Made by a program: the position numbers and the translations under genes
Part shown: piece by piece, positions 1 to 9,217 of the stretch
How the letters are laid out: every line of letters starts with the position of its first letter
Position numbering within the stretch: position 1 is the stretch's first letter
Source of the DNA: CBDCWA01 sp965223255
GTDB lineage: Bacteria; Pseudomonadota; Alphaproteobacteria; Rhizobiales; Hyphomicrobiaceae
Assembly (NCBI GenBank): GCA_965223255.1
Contig: CBDCWA010000003.1
Span: forward strand, 682,001 to 746,000
Direction of reading: 5' to 3'
Length of the DNA: 64,000 nucleotides
The notes under the pieces: generated by a model
Database searches by the model: none
What the model was told of the DNA's origin: nothing
What the model saw: the letters and a program-made list of their open reading frames with translations, nothing else

Positions 1-825
1 AAGATTTGGGAAGAGGACTTCAGAGAGGTCCCAACGCGAATGCTGCTCGCCAGAATTTGTCAACCGGTCGGTGACGGGCCGTTTCCGGTCTTGCTCGATC
101 TGCACGGTGGCGCCTGGGCCTCCAAGGACCGCTACGCCAATGTGGCAATGGCCGAAGCCATGGCGCGTAGCGGCATCCTGACAGTATCCGTGGATCTTCG
201 CCTGAGCGGCGAAGCCCCGTATCCGGCATCGGTACAAGACGCAAACTACGCCGTTCGCTGGTTGAAGATGAAAGCGCCCGGTTGGAATGGCAATCCGGCC
301 ACGCTGGGCGTGCTCGGCAGTTCTTCTGGCGGCCATGTGGCTCTGTTGCTCGGCATGCGGCCGCAAGATACGCGTTACAACAAACTGCCGTTAGAAGGAC
401 ATTCCAGAATTGACGCGCAAGTCTGCTACGTGGCTGCGCGTTCACCGATCAGCGATCCGTTGGCGCGTTACAACAATGCGCGCGCAAAAGGACGCGAGCA
501 AATGGTGCAACGCCATCACGTGTATTTCGATCCTTTCAGTGCGATTGAGGAAGGCAATCCGCAGATGATCCTCGATCGCAAAGAGCCGGTTGAGTTACCA
601 CCGCTGCTGATCATGCAGGGTGGACTTGATGACAATGTCTTACCCGCCTTTCAGTTGAAATTCAGAGACTCTTATCGGGACGCGGGTGGCGAATGTGAGC
701 TTTCGGTCTTCGAGGGCTGCAGCCACTTATGGGTGCTCGAACCTGGGCCCGACACAGATCGCGCTCACGAAATGCTTAAGGCGTTCATCGCGCGCCAACT
801 TAGCGCTCTGCAGCAAGCGGCCTGA
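1..825 (+). CDS. alpha/beta hydrolase (esterase/lipase-like), 5' end outside window
   Basis: This is a serine hydrolase of the carboxylesterase / BD-FAE-like alpha/beta fold, probably acting on an ester or N-formyl substrate. The frame is open from base 1, before the first internal ATG at 40, so the start lies upstream of the window. Numbering from that ATG, the oxyanion-hole motif HGGAW is at residues 22-26, the nucleophile elbow GSSSGG puts the catalytic Ser at about 95, the acid is in GGLDDN near 196 and the catalytic His is in CSHLW near 229. No signal peptide is visible in the part present. The substrate cannot be told. The fold is clear; the exact family is inferred. Confidence 0.88.
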   Translation, partial: KIWEEDFREVPTRMLLARICQPVGDGPFPVLLDLHGGAWASKDRYANVAMAEAMARSGILTVSVDLRLSGEAPYPASVQDANYAVRWLKMKAPGWNGNPATLGVLGSSSGGHVALLLGMRPQDTRYNKLPLEGHSRIDAQVCYVAARSPISDPLARYNNARAKGREQMVQRHHVYFDPFSAIEEGNPQMILDRKEPVELPPLLIMQGGLDDNVLPAFQLKFRDSYRDAGGECELSVFEGCSHLWVLEPGPDTDRAHEMLKAFIARQLSALQQAA

Positions 826-1061
826 GAGTGTAAAGTTAGATTCGATGCCAGCCGGCTACAACTCCGCGGATGGCATAATTCTGACTAAGCATCTCAATAG
901 CCAGTTGCAATATTTGTCCGCTATATGGCCCATCGCTACCGTCAACCGAACTATGGGCGGCGTCGGCTCTCGGTGGAATGCCGGAATTCGACGCCGGTTT
1001 AGTCTGCTGTCGGAGGTCTAGCCGACATCACCGACGTTGGGGTCAAACGACGTTCATGACC

Positions 1062-1466
1062 CTAACCGGAAGTGGTTGGAAGCGATGATCGCTGCAGCCA
1101 AATGGCCAGGCAGACGAGTGCAATCGTGACAACGTGGAATATTACGAGAGTGTCCAAGTAGCGGACCTCCTCCGGCGGGCGAGCCAACTCCTCGGGAACA
1201 TCAATGATCCATGAGCGAAACAAGGTGTAGAGAACGATCTGGCTTACCGCCGCCGCGAAAAATGCGAAATAACCGGCTCGCCATCCAAGTACCAATCCAA
1301 TCACTACGGTTATATCTAAGATCAAATAGACAACGTCGAGGACTTGCCATTTCAGTGGCGCGCGTACCCAATCAAAGCCGCTGAAACCAGCCATGTTTAA
1401 TACGTGCACGACTGCTCCGTATGCGTAAAACGCAGCGACAACCCAGAGAATAGTTTTTGCGACCAT
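1062..1466 (-). CDS. small integral membrane protein, unknown function
   Basis: A 134-residue, strongly hydrophobic protein with about four predicted membrane helices (near residues 5-25, 40-62, 65-87 and 105-125) and a short charged loop around residues 92-102 (PEELARPPEEVR). I recognise no catalytic motif. The ATG has a poor ribosome-binding site. It is the last gene of a leftward run of envelope genes but is separated from the next one by about 345 bases, so co-transcription is uncertain. It could be a small DoxX-like or uncharacterised membrane family; no function is claimed. Confidence 0.7.
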   Translation of the reverse strand: MVAKTILWVVAAFYAYGAVVHVLNMAGFSGFDWVRAPLKWQVLDVVYLILDITVVIGLVLGWRAGYFAFFAAAVSQIVLYTLFRSWIIDVPEELARPPEEVRYLDTLVIFHVVTIALVCLAIWLQRSSLPTTSG

Positions 1467-1811
1467 CGTCGTTCGTCAGTCGGGGATTGAAACTCGTTGC
1501 TCGGTCAACAGCATCTTTGCACAGGCTCCAACTTGTGCCAATTGGCCAACGATAGGCGATCTCGGGTCGGACGCCTTACTGTTTCGTTTGTCGCATTGCG
1601 GCTACTGACGTCAGACCGGACGCGATTTGTTCGCCTCGGCCTCTTCTATCTTGACCCATTGCAGAACAACACTGGAGACATTTACGGAGGTGCTCAGCAA
1701 TCTCGGTATGGCTTCTCGGAAGTCAGTTTTCGTCGCCGTCACCCTTTTGATGATGCCCTTTACGGTCCACGATATTCCAGTGTTGCCCACGAGAATACGA
1801 GATTAGACCTG
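1467..1811. other. intergenic stretch without a recognised gene
   Basis: 345 bases between two leftward membrane-protein genes. Rightward frames are open in part but show no domain and run antisense into the next gene. It contains CTGACGTCAGACC at 1604-1616, whose complement recurs next to the IS3 remnant at 9173-9185. Nothing else is seen. Confidence 0.5.
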
Positions 1812-2396
1812 CTACTTTTGGAGGTTTCTATTCATCGACTTGCGACAATTGTCGGGGATGTCGTCGCCGGCGACTTTGAAGTCGTTGCACGTCAGAAAAA
1901 CCGGATGGTTCTTGCCGATAGCAACACCGGCAAATGCCATTGCTGTTACCAGGCCGATCAACACATAGCGAAGCACGGGCGTTCGCAATTGGTCAATGTC
2001 AGGCACAGCCAGCAACACCAAAACATAAATTAGGTAGGGTAGTGTGAAAAGTACGATAACAGCCGACAATACTAGCAAAGCCCTGTCATCCCAAAATGCC
2101 GTAGTCGCTGACGTATCCGTAGTGGCCTCAATCAGCAGCCAGAGCGTCGGCAGAATCAGTACGAACCGCCCCCGCCAAGAGACCAGAGCGGGAAGAGCAT
2201 CAACGGGGGGAACAAACATGCTGGCAACAAGTGCCACAGTAGACGCCACCCATATGTAGAACAAGTGTTCAAAGAATACTGTTTCGAACACGCCGAACCA
2301 AAATGTTATATTGAAAACACCCGCAGATAGCGCCACGGCAGATAGGATAAACGCCTTGGCTTCCTGTTCACCTATTTGACTACGTGCAATGTTCAT
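1812..2396 (-). CDS. polytopic membrane protein, unknown function
   Basis: A 194-residue membrane protein with about five hydrophobic segments (near residues 17-38, 43-62, 78-92, 105-130 and 140-162) and a C-terminal tail holding two Cys (TCNDFKVAGDDIPDNC) that could form a disulfide if it faces the periplasm. Its ATG overlaps the stop of the upstream gene by four bases (ATGA, 2393-2396), which implies translational coupling with the coiled-coil membrane protein at 2393-3028; the two probably act together. No known domain is recognised. Confidence 0.75.
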   Translation of the reverse strand: MNIARSQIGEQEAKAFILSAVALSAGVFNITFWFGVFETVFFEHLFYIWVASTVALVASMFVPPVDALPALVSWRGRFVLILPTLWLLIEATTDTSATTAFWDDRALLVLSAVIVLFTLPYLIYVLVLLAVPDIDQLRTPVLRYVLIGLVTAMAFAGVAIGKNHPVFLTCNDFKVAGDDIPDNCRKSMNRNLQK

Positions 2397-3028
2397 TTTG
2401 CAACCTCATTAAATGGCGATAGAGTGTGCGGGCGCTGAGCCATCGTTAGCATTGCCGAACGAGAAATTTTTTCATGGCTGCAATGGCGAAGCTTGATGAT
2501 TGTGTTGGCAATGGCGGATGCGATTTGTTGGATGGAACGATCGGAGAGCCGCATGTGAGAGACCTCCAATCCCACAATGTCTTTCTGCAAGGTATTGACC
2601 TGCGAAACCAATCCGCGCAGCTGCTGTTCAATACCTGGCGTCCCAACGATGACCGGCTGGTTAACAAGCTTGGTGATGCGGTCAGAAATTCGACGAAGAT
2701 CTCGCTCTGCAGCGACAATCGATTTGGCAACTGTCTTCACATCTTTCTCAGCTTCTTCAAGCAGTGAAAAATGCACTTTTGAAATCACTTTCCCTGTGAA
2801 CCTCTCCACCTTGTGGATCAGAGCAAGCCCAAGGATGGTAAGGACAATAGCCAGAAGGAGCGTGGCATTGAGCAGCGAGAGCAATACAGTCTTGATCCCC
2901 GCCAACCACCCTCCATTTCTGTCCAGGACAGCGGCACTACGTTGGCAAACTGAAGCCATTGCATGATTAGCATTACGGATGAAGCGATTAGAACGCCCTG
3001 GGTAAATTTTCTTATGCTCGTTGCGCAT
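2393..3028 (-). CDS. membrane-anchored coiled-coil protein, unknown function
   Basis: About 211 residues: a basic N-terminus, one strong membrane helix around residues 43-68 (LLSLLNATLLLAIVLTILGL), then a long helical, heptad-rich segment (roughly 75-170) of charged residues. It resembles single-pass proteins with a cytoplasmic or periplasmic coiled coil. I place the start at the ATG at 3028, preceded by GGAAGG four bases upstream, rather than at the TTG at 3040. It is coupled by a 4-base overlap to the next membrane protein and lies 51 bases after marC. No family is recognised. Confidence 0.72.
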   Translation of the reverse strand: MRNEHKKIYPGRSNRFIRNANHAMASVCQRSAAVLDRNGGWLAGIKTVLLSLLNATLLLAIVLTILGLALIHKVERFTGKVISKVHFSLLEEAEKDVKTVAKSIVAAERDLRRISDRITKLVNQPVIVGTPGIEQQLRGLVSQVNTLQKDIVGLEVSHMRLSDRSIQQIASAIANTIIKLRHCSHEKISRSAMLTMAQRPHTLSPFNEVAK

Positions 3029-3079
3029 GACACCTTCCAACCAATGTCGACCTTCTACATTTTCAATCGGTAGCTATGC

Positions 3080-3715
3080 CTATCCGCCAACCGCTAGCGC
3101 CGGGATCATGCCCTTGAGCCCTGCTGTCAGCATGCCCATGGCGATGGCTGTCAGAACCATTCCCATGATGCGGGTGACAACCGCCATTCCGTTTTCACCA
3201 AGCCAGTTGGCGATGGGTTTCGAGTAGGCAAACATGAGGCCGGTCAGCGCACACAACGCAATGACTGCAATGGAAAGATCGACCTTCGCCATGATGCCAG
3301 GATGCCGCTCAGCTGCAACGAGGACGGTAGCGATAGTCCCTGGACCAGCGACAATAGGAATGGCGAGAGGTACGATTGCGATAGACTGCCGTGCCTTAGC
3401 GTCGTCGGCTTCCGATGAACTCTGTTTGTGTTCGCTCTTGTTGAACAGCATGTGCAGTCCAATCAACAGGACGATAATGCCGCCGGCCGCTCGCAGCTCA
3501 TGAACATTGATGCCGAAAAACTGAAGAAGCGCGCCACCGGTCCAGGTCACTATGAGCAAAGTAATCGCGCAGGCGAGCGCGCAGGTCCATGCGATTTGTC
3601 TGGCATCCTCCTGATCCCGTTCGGCGGTCATGCCAGCAAAAATGCCCACACCGCCAATCGGATTCATCATCGAGAACAGTGCGGCAATGAATGTTGTGAG
3701 TGCTGCTTCGGCCAT
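3080..3715 (-). CDS. MarC family (UPF0056) integral membrane protein
   Basis: A 211-residue protein with six hydrophobic segments and the marks of the MarC/UPF0056 family: the early MNPIG motif (residues 17-21), the central PLAIPIVAGPGTI stretch, and a repeat-like RIMGMVLTAIAM near the C-terminus. MarC proteins sit in the inner membrane; the old link to multiple antibiotic resistance was not upheld and the transported substrate is not established. A poorly conserved Ser/Lys-rich loop splits the two halves. It lies 59 bases downstream of the carbonic anhydrase gene in the leftward stress-gene run. Confidence 0.9.
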   Translation of the reverse strand: MAEAALTTFIAALFSMMNPIGGVGIFAGMTAERDQEDARQIAWTCALACAITLLIVTWTGGALLQFFGINVHELRAAGGIIVLLIGLHMLFNKSEHKQSSSEADDAKARQSIAIVPLAIPIVAGPGTIATVLVAAERHPGIMAKVDLSIAVIALCALTGLMFAYSKPIANWLGENGMAVVTRIMGMVLTAIAMGMLTAGLKGMIPALAVGG

Positions 3716-3774
3716 TGTCTTGTGCCCCTATACTCTTGGTTTAGGCCGACAGCTTCCGCTGCCGGCCGAGTTGA

Positions 3775-4542
3775 CTAGTGAGATACAGAAATGCGCCGAC
3801 CGTTATGGGGGTTCACCGGCCGGTTGTTTGCACCCAAGATGGATTTCATCCGTGCGATGGTGGCAATGTCGGCGGTCGCAGGCTTTTTCATCACGATCCA
3901 TGTTACGCCTTCACTACACGGTGGTGTCGTGAGCGAACCCTTGAAGGCATAGTGGCGACGATCGCTTGGAATCAGCGAGACCGGATCAATGGCGCCTTTG
4001 GTTTTGGCTTTGGACCCCCTCAATCTTGGCTTGGGTAATTCATCAATCAGGCCTCTTACGCCAACCTTCACCATTACCGCGACTACCGCCAGCCGGCCCT
4101 TGTCGTCCACATGGACAAAGTGCGTCTCCATCGGATAGTGCAGACCATCAACTGTATTTTCGCTAGGGGTATGGAAATGGAACTGCACCAGACGATAGGT
4201 TCGGTTAGCGATTTTTATAGAGTTACCCTTTGCAACATTGACCTGAATTGTATGGCCGTTGTTGACGACGGTTGCGCGTCCTTTGCCATAGTCAAATGTG
4301 AGTTGTGGTGCCCCGCCACCAGTCATAGTTGGGATGTCGATTGGCGATTGCTGCCGGCCGGCACCACAGGTTTTGAACTTGCCGTTCATCTTCGACCAGT
4401 GGGATGGTCCATTTTCTGAGGAATACCCCCAATGGTGGCCTTTCTCGGCAGCTGTTGTTGCAACGGCACTGCCCAACAGCATCACGGCGCTGGCAATACT
4501 TACGCAAAGGGCAGATCTTTGAATGAGACAATTACGTGACAT
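3775..4542 (-). CDS. alpha-class carbonic anhydrase, periplasmic
   Basis: Interconverts CO2 and bicarbonate. The 255-residue precursor begins with a Sec signal peptide (hydrophobic core about 13-28, cut likely after AATTAA). The three zinc ligands are visible as the two His of FHFH (122 and 124) and His141 in METHFVHV; SLTTPPCSEGVTW is the usual substrate-pocket motif, and Cys59 with the Cys of PPCSEG should form the disulfide typical of bacterial alpha enzymes. AAGGAG lies seven bases before the ATG. It sits between hdeD-like and marC-like genes, which suggests a role in periplasmic pH or CO2 balance. The family's SEH is SEN here, a mild deviation. Confidence 0.95.
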   Translation of the reverse strand: MSRNCLIQRSALCVSIASAVMLLGSAVATTAAEKGHHWGYSSENGPSHWSKMNGKFKTCGAGRQQSPIDIPTMTGGGAPQLTFDYGKGRATVVNNGHTIQVNVAKGNSIKIANRTYRLVQFHFHTPSENTVDGLHYPMETHFVHVDDKGRLAVVAVMVKVGVRGLIDELPKPRLRGSKAKTKGAIDPVSLIPSDRRHYAFKGSLTTPPCSEGVTWIVMKKPATADIATIARMKSILGANNRPVNPHNGRRISVSH

Positions 4543-4656
4543 GGTCGTTCTCCTTGAATGAAAGCTGACAGGTTTTCAGGGTGAACCACGCGGACCGGAA
4601 GAGGTGTGTTGGGGAGGAGGGCCGCCTTCCGCTCCGCGCAGAACCTGGTTGTTCTG

Positions 4657-5271
4657 TTAAGTGGGTTTCGTTTCGGTCGAGACTTGCGGCTCCTCTGCCT
4701 GTGCTGCCATTGCCAGCATCAGGAAAGCCCAACCGGCGGTGAGGAAATTGATCCCAATCATCACGCCAAGCACCCAAAGGGCCGTCGAGGGGAATTTTGC
4801 CAGAATAAGGATGCCGAGCAGTATCGACATCATTCCACTGGCGAACATCCAGCCCCAGCTCGCAACACGATCCATGGCAAACGAGAAGATCGTGCGAACG
4901 ATGCCGCCGGCGAGGAATGACACACCGACCAGGACTGTCAGCACCGCGGTTCCTTCAACCGGCCGGGCCAGCAACATTGCACCGGCCCCGGCGAAAATGA
5001 GCCCAGACAGGAGTTCAAAGACGAACCCACCCCAATCTCGCACACCAAATGCATGGATGAAATGCACGGCGCCGACGAACAGGAAGATCATGCCGATCGT
5101 GAGTTCAACAGCCAATGTGCTGGCAACGGGAAAGATGATTGCCGCAAGCCCCGCAAGTACAAGCGAGATCGACAGCAGTATGAAATAGCCGCGATTGGCT
5201 GATACTGCAGACAGGATTTTCTCCCGTGATGACAGTCTTGCCGAAAGGCCATTGTTGGATTGAGTTGTCAT
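4657..5271 (-). CDS. HdeD family acid-resistance membrane protein (DUF308)
   Basis: A 204-residue protein with six membrane segments in three hairpins, matching the HdeD/DUF308 family: short loops rich in Gly and Ala, the pattern FLFVGAVHFIHAF and a third repeat ending in GVMIGINFLTAG. In enterics HdeD belongs to the acid-fitness island and helps at high cell density; its molecular activity is unknown. I choose the ATG at 5271, because GGAG (part of an upstream ATGGAG) sits six bases before it. It is 35 bases downstream of the PRC-barrel gene, so likely one operon with it. Confidence 0.88.
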   Translation of the reverse strand: MTTQSNNGLSARLSSREKILSAVSANRGYFILLSISLVLAGLAAIIFPVASTLAVELTIGMIFLFVGAVHFIHAFGVRDWGGFVFELLSGLIFAGAGAMLLARPVEGTAVLTVLVGVSFLAGGIVRTIFSFAMDRVASWGWMFASGMMSILLGILILAKFPSTALWVLGVMIGINFLTAGWAFLMLAMAAQAEEPQVSTETKPT

Positions 5272-5306
5272 TGTATGCTCCATTGATTTCGTGCTGCTCG
5301 ATTGGG

Positions 5307-5714
5307 CTAGCTTGCAAATCGGAAAGGCGGCATCGCCATAAGGTGTTTCCGCGTTGCGCCGGGCAGCACGATCCGGTTGTTCTTGCCCGGTTTGAACAGT
5401 TGGGCAGGTATGGCAATGTGCTTGGCACCGACACCGAGAAATCCGCCGACATCCACAATGACCAAATTGACCGCACCGTTTGTGCTGACAATCAAATCAC
5501 CAACGGAACCAATCATTTTTTTCTTGTCGTTATAGATCGCAGAACCAATCAACTTGCTGGCGCGGTACCCCTTTGCCACGACGCCCTTAACATCGACTTT
5601 GACGCTGACGATTGTTCCACCGACAATTGGTGGGCGCGATTGTTGCGCAAGCGCCAGCGATGAAGCGGTGACTAAGATGGAAGAAAGAATCAGTGCTTTT
5701 CCGAGTGTGGTCAT
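5307..5714 (-). CDS. secreted PRC-barrel domain protein
   Basis: 135 residues with a clear signal peptide (residues 1-24, ending ASSLALAQ) followed by one PRC-barrel-type beta domain: the segment from SKLIGSAIYNDKKKMIG to GDLIVSTNGAVNLVIVDVGGFLG is the usual PRC core of short strands. Periplasmic PRC-barrel proteins are widespread in alphaproteobacteria, often next to stress genes, and probably bind other macromolecules. Start at the ATG at 5714, with AAGGAG seven bases upstream; a TTG 24 bases earlier lacks such a site. It lies between the coiled-coil gene and the hdeD-like gene. Confidence 0.85.
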   Translation of the reverse strand: MTTLGKALILSSILVTASSLALAQQSRPPIVGGTIVSVKVDVKGVVAKGYRASKLIGSAIYNDKKKMIGSVGDLIVSTNGAVNLVIVDVGGFLGVGAKHIAIPAQLFKPGKNNRIVLPGATRKHLMAMPPFRFAS

Positions 5715-5764
5715 GGTGATACTCCTTGTGTCAAACAATCAAATAAATGGTTGGCTAACTCTGC

Positions 5765-6082
5765 TCAGCTCTTTGGAACGGTCCGATCGACGACTTCGCG
5801 GTATGTCTTGACGGCGGCCTGGAGTGCCTTCCAGTGGCGCTCCGTATCTTCCTTGGCTTGGTCGATTACGACGGTTGCTTGGCTCTGGGCATCCATCGCA
5901 ACCTTGTCGACATGTGCTTTGGCGTCTGCCAGTTGGCTGCGAAGCTGCTGCATCTGGCTCGTGCACCAGGCATCTGCTTTGCTGCCTGCGGATTTGAGTT
6001 GACCATCGAGATTGTCGAGGTCAGCGCCGAGCGTATCGAGCTGCTTTTGTGCGTCTTCAATAAATTGTTTGTGATCGGACAT
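5765..6082 (-). CDS. small soluble coiled-coil protein, unknown function
   Basis: 105 residues, almost wholly helical and charged, with heptad spacing through residues 5-95 and a single Cys (WCTSQ). It has no signal peptide or membrane segment. Start at the ATG at 6082, which has GAGGAG six bases upstream; an ATG at 6100 does not. It is the first gene of the leftward run and faces the TolB/TPR regulator across about 185 bases, so its promoter is the likely target of that regulator (inference). It resembles phasin-like or stress-related helical proteins only in general shape. Confidence 0.78.
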   Translation of the reverse strand: MSDHKQFIEDAQKQLDTLGADLDNLDGQLKSAGSKADAWCTSQMQQLRSQLADAKAHVDKVAMDAQSQATVVIDQAKEDTERHWKALQAAVKTYREVVDRTVPKS

Positions 6083-6267
6083 TTGTTTGCTCCTCTGCAT
6101 CTGCCGAAATGGCGTTTTCGATCGAGGCAGCTGTCAGGTTGCGCCCCGGTCGATAACGACACTGGCGGAGGGCGTGACGTTTAAAGAGTGACTCACGGTG
6201 AAGAGCGTGTAAGATGCTGCAAAATCAAAAGCTTTTTATTTGAGCGCTTGCTAAAGGCGTTGGACCG

Positions 6268-7902
6268 ATGGCCACAAAACCTGCGCCAGACGATAAGGGT
6301 ATCACCGCCGCCGCACCGGTTCCGGCGGACGTGGTTACAAGCCAGCTCGACCGCCTTCTGGAAAGCCCTCAGTTCAGCGATGCACCGCGTTTGTCCCGCT
6401 TTCTTAAGTACGTCGTGACTGAGAGCCTCGCTGGAAATGAGCATCTGCTGAAAGGCTATGCTATCGGTCTTGAAGTGTTTGATCGGCCGGAAGATTTCGA
6501 TCCGCATGTCGACACAATCGTGCGGGTACAGGCAGTCCAGCTACGCAGACGGCTCGATCTCTACTATGGAGAAGCGGGCAAGGATGATCCGCTCCGCATA
6601 TATATTCCAAAAGGCACATATGCCCCGGTTTTTCAGATTCAACTTGAGCCGAATCACGAGGCACCACAAACTGCCGAGCAAAATAAATCTGCGATACCGA
6701 CCGGACCTTCGGTGGCAGTGCTGCCGTTTCAGAACTACAGCGGCAACTCGGAAGATCAGTATTTCGCTGATGGATTGACAGAAGAGACCATCGCTAATCT
6801 CGCGCGATTCAAGGATCTGTTCGTTTTCTCACGTTCCACGACTGCAAAGCTCGCCAGCGAGGGGGCTGACATCCGACAACTCCATGAGGAATTGGGCGTT
6901 GATTTTGCTGTCGAGGGGAGCGTGCGCAAGTCCGATAGTGCCGTTCGTGTTACAGTTCAGCTGATCGATGCGGCAAGTGACGGTCACATCCTGGCCGAGC
7001 AGTTCGACCGCACTTGCACACCTGAAGGTGTATTCCAGATCCAAGATGAAATCGCTCTGCTGATCGCTGGCCGTGTTGCAGACCATCACGGACCGTTAGG
7101 TCGATATGTTGCACGCTCAGAACGCCCCGGACGATCGAAACGCTGGGAAACATATGCGTGGATTGCGCGGTACTACGACTACTACGCGTCGCACCACCCG
7201 CAAAAACATTTGGAAGTTCGAGAGGGGTTGGCTCGAGCACTTGAACGGGATCCAAACTCATCCGATGGCTGGGCTGCTTTGTCGATTATATTGCTTGACG
7301 AGTATCGGTTCCATATAAACGAACGCCCATCGGTCAATGCACTCGATCACGCCTATGAGCATGCGCTGCGTGCGGCAAGCTGTGACCCGGCCAATGCATT
7401 TGCGCAGCAAGCACTTGCTTTGACCAATTACCATCGCCGTAATGTTCCAGAGTTTCAGGTGGCGGCCAAGCGTGCTCTTGAGCTCAATCCAGGGCATGCG
7501 GATGTTATCGCTGATATTGGTCACTGCTTTGCGCTGCAGGGAGATTGGGTCAGTGGTCTACCGCTAATCGAGCGTGCAATTGAGCTCAGTCCGGTCCACC
7601 CTGGTTGGTATCATCATGCGCCTGCCCTACGGCATGCGTTGGACGGTGCACCTTTAGACGCCATTATTGAGCTGAACAAAGCACCTATGCCAGGCTTCAT
7701 TTGGTACCACGCGTTTCTCTCCTGGTACTATGCGGATGCAAACGATATATCGGCCTCAGAGCATGAAACTGATGAGCTGCTCGCCGTTTGTCCGACGTTC
7801 TGTGAGATCGTGCGCGGTGAATTGGATATATGGTGTGTCAATGACGCGCTGAGCGAAGCCGCTTTAGCTGGATGGCGCAAGGCAGGGCTCGACATCCGAT
7901 AA
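6268..7902 (+). CDS. CadC-like regulator: N-terminal DNA-binding-like domain, TolB/FlgO domain, TPR repeats
   Basis: 544 residues in three parts. Residues 22-100 (SRFLKYVVTESLAG ... VRVQAVQLRRRL) are the compact N-terminal domain seen in many alphaproteobacterial TPR regulators, which I take as DNA-binding. Residues 148-250 (SVAVLPFQNYSGN...YFADGLTEETIANL) are a TolB-N/FlgO-like domain of the COG5616 type. The rest holds tetratricopeptide repeats (about 320-500). No membrane helix is seen, unlike CadC. It is divergent from the small coiled-coil gene and the carbonic anhydrase/HdeD run; I infer that it controls them. Function as an acid or CO2 sensor is a hypothesis only. Confidence 0.8.
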   Translation: MATKPAPDDKGITAAAPVPADVVTSQLDRLLESPQFSDAPRLSRFLKYVVTESLAGNEHLLKGYAIGLEVFDRPEDFDPHVDTIVRVQAVQLRRRLDLYYGEAGKDDPLRIYIPKGTYAPVFQIQLEPNHEAPQTAEQNKSAIPTGPSVAVLPFQNYSGNSEDQYFADGLTEETIANLARFKDLFVFSRSTTAKLASEGADIRQLHEELGVDFAVEGSVRKSDSAVRVTVQLIDAASDGHILAEQFDRTCTPEGVFQIQDEIALLIAGRVADHHGPLGRYVARSERPGRSKRWETYAWIARYYDYYASHHPQKHLEVREGLARALERDPNSSDGWAALSIILLDEYRFHINERPSVNALDHAYEHALRAASCDPANAFAQQALALTNYHRRNVPEFQVAAKRALELNPGHADVIADIGHCFALQGDWVSGLPLIERAIELSPVHPGWYHHAPALRHALDGAPLDAIIELNKAPMPGFIWYHAFLSWYYADANDISASEHETDELLAVCPTFCEIVRGELDIWCVNDALSEAALAGWRKAGLDIR

Positions 7903-8348
7903 TGTCAGCAGCAAATTCGGCCCAACGTTCCAATCTCTTTCGCCGCGCCGACGCAATTCCGGAATTTCGAACCATAGACAATTGCGTGATTTCCACATAT
8001 GGCCCATCGCGCAAACGACAGCGAAACAGGTCTCGGGTGAGAAGCGGCCATGCAGGCGCATCGCGCTGCAACGGGCAGAATGTTGCGGTCCATATGCTGA
8101 GGGAGGTGGCATTCGGCAAGGTTGCAACGTTAGTGTTGCAGATCGCCACGACGGCAGCTTGGGGTCAAAAAAGAGACCTGACAGTTTATCTGATGATCGG
8201 ATTTCATTAACTAGGCCGGGTAATATCGCAGCCAACATCCGGACCCGTCGGCAAATGCCAATTTCTGTAGGTTTCTAATCGGATTGCATTACATGGCATA
8301 CGAGCAGGATATCGAATGCAGTGGCTGGTATTAATCAGTCGACAAAAC
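7903..8348. other. intergenic stretch without a recognised gene
   Basis: 446 bases between the TolB/TPR regulator and the leftward tenA gene. Short overlapping frames on both strands show no domain or good ribosome-binding site. Nothing recognisable is seen. Confidence 0.5.
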
Positions 8349-9023
8349 TCAACTGGTATGATCACCCCGGCGCCAGCCCATTTCCCAGAAATCACATTCA
8401 AGTCGCGTAGCTTCCTTGAATATATCGATCAGTTCTGGTTCGCGTGCAGGTGTCAGGTAACGCGTTGTTAGATTGTCGAGATGGGCTTCTGCTGAACTGG
8501 CGATCTGCTTGTAGGCTTCGCCCGAATACTCCGCGATCCATGGTCTGTAGGGATTAGCTTCAGACAATGCACCTGGCTTAGCAGCAAGCCGCTGTGCAAT
8601 TTCGGCATATCCAATGACACACGGGGCGAGCGCAACTTTAAGCGCTAACAAATCCTCACGCATACCCGTATCAAGCACATAACGCGTATAGGCCAGCGTT
8701 TCAGATTCTGCCCTTGCACCTTCGAGATCGGATGGTGATAGCCCCCAGCCTTTCGCGACTTTGACATGGAGATCCATCTCAACGCCGAGTATGGCCGTCA
8801 GGCCTTGAGCGCCGGCACGCATGTCCTCGAGCGAACGGGATTTATAGGCACTAAGCGCATAGGCGCGTGCGAACTCGATCAGAAAAAGATAATCTTGGAT
8901 CAAATAGTGCTGGAAGGCTGGCTTGGGCAAGGAGCCATCGCCTAAACCCTCTGTAAATGGATGAGAGACGTAAGCCCGCCATTCATCGCGCGCTGCGTCC
9001 TTTAGTTTTTCAAAGAAACTCAT
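8349..9023 (-). CDS. tenA: TenA family thiaminase II / thiamine-salvage aminohydrolase
   Basis: 224 residues. TenA enzymes hydrolyse aminopyrimidine breakdown products of thiamine so that the pyrimidine can be re-used for thiamine synthesis. Seen here: HPF in the first helix, YLIQDYLFL, LGVEMDLH with the acidic residue, the catalytic Cys in ALAPCVIGYAEI, Y.PWIAEYSG, and the C-terminal Glu in ECDFWEMGW. The frame is open further upstream, but that extension reads through an IS3 remnant; the domain begins at the ATG at 9023 with AAAGG upstream. No thiamine riboswitch is visible, and no other thiamine gene is near. Its promoter region was probably replaced by the insertion. Confidence 0.9.
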   Translation of the reverse strand: MSFFEKLKDAARDEWRAYVSHPFTEGLGDGSLPKPAFQHYLIQDYLFLIEFARAYALSAYKSRSLEDMRAGAQGLTAILGVEMDLHVKVAKGWGLSPSDLEGARAESETLAYTRYVLDTGMREDLLALKVALAPCVIGYAEIAQRLAAKPGALSEANPYRPWIAEYSGEAYKQIASSAEAHLDNLTTRYLTPAREPELIDIFKEATRLECDFWEMGWRRGDHTS

Positions 9024-9217
9024 TGTGGGCCTTTGCGTAATTGTTGCACCACTTGGATATGGCGAACCTCCTAGGGAATGTCTATCGACGATTCTCTGGT
9101 TAGCTTGCGTTGACAGGTTGCTCAATAGTTCGGCGACCGGTTCACCCCCGTTAATGGACATCGGCTTGCGCTGGTCTGACGTCAGCGTCGTGATCTTGCC
9201 CGTTTTTTGTGGACGGT

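Noticed and set aside
1497..2033. Rightward 178-codon frame
   Set aside because: It runs antisense into the leftward membrane-protein gene at 1812-2396, has no domain and no ribosome-binding site.
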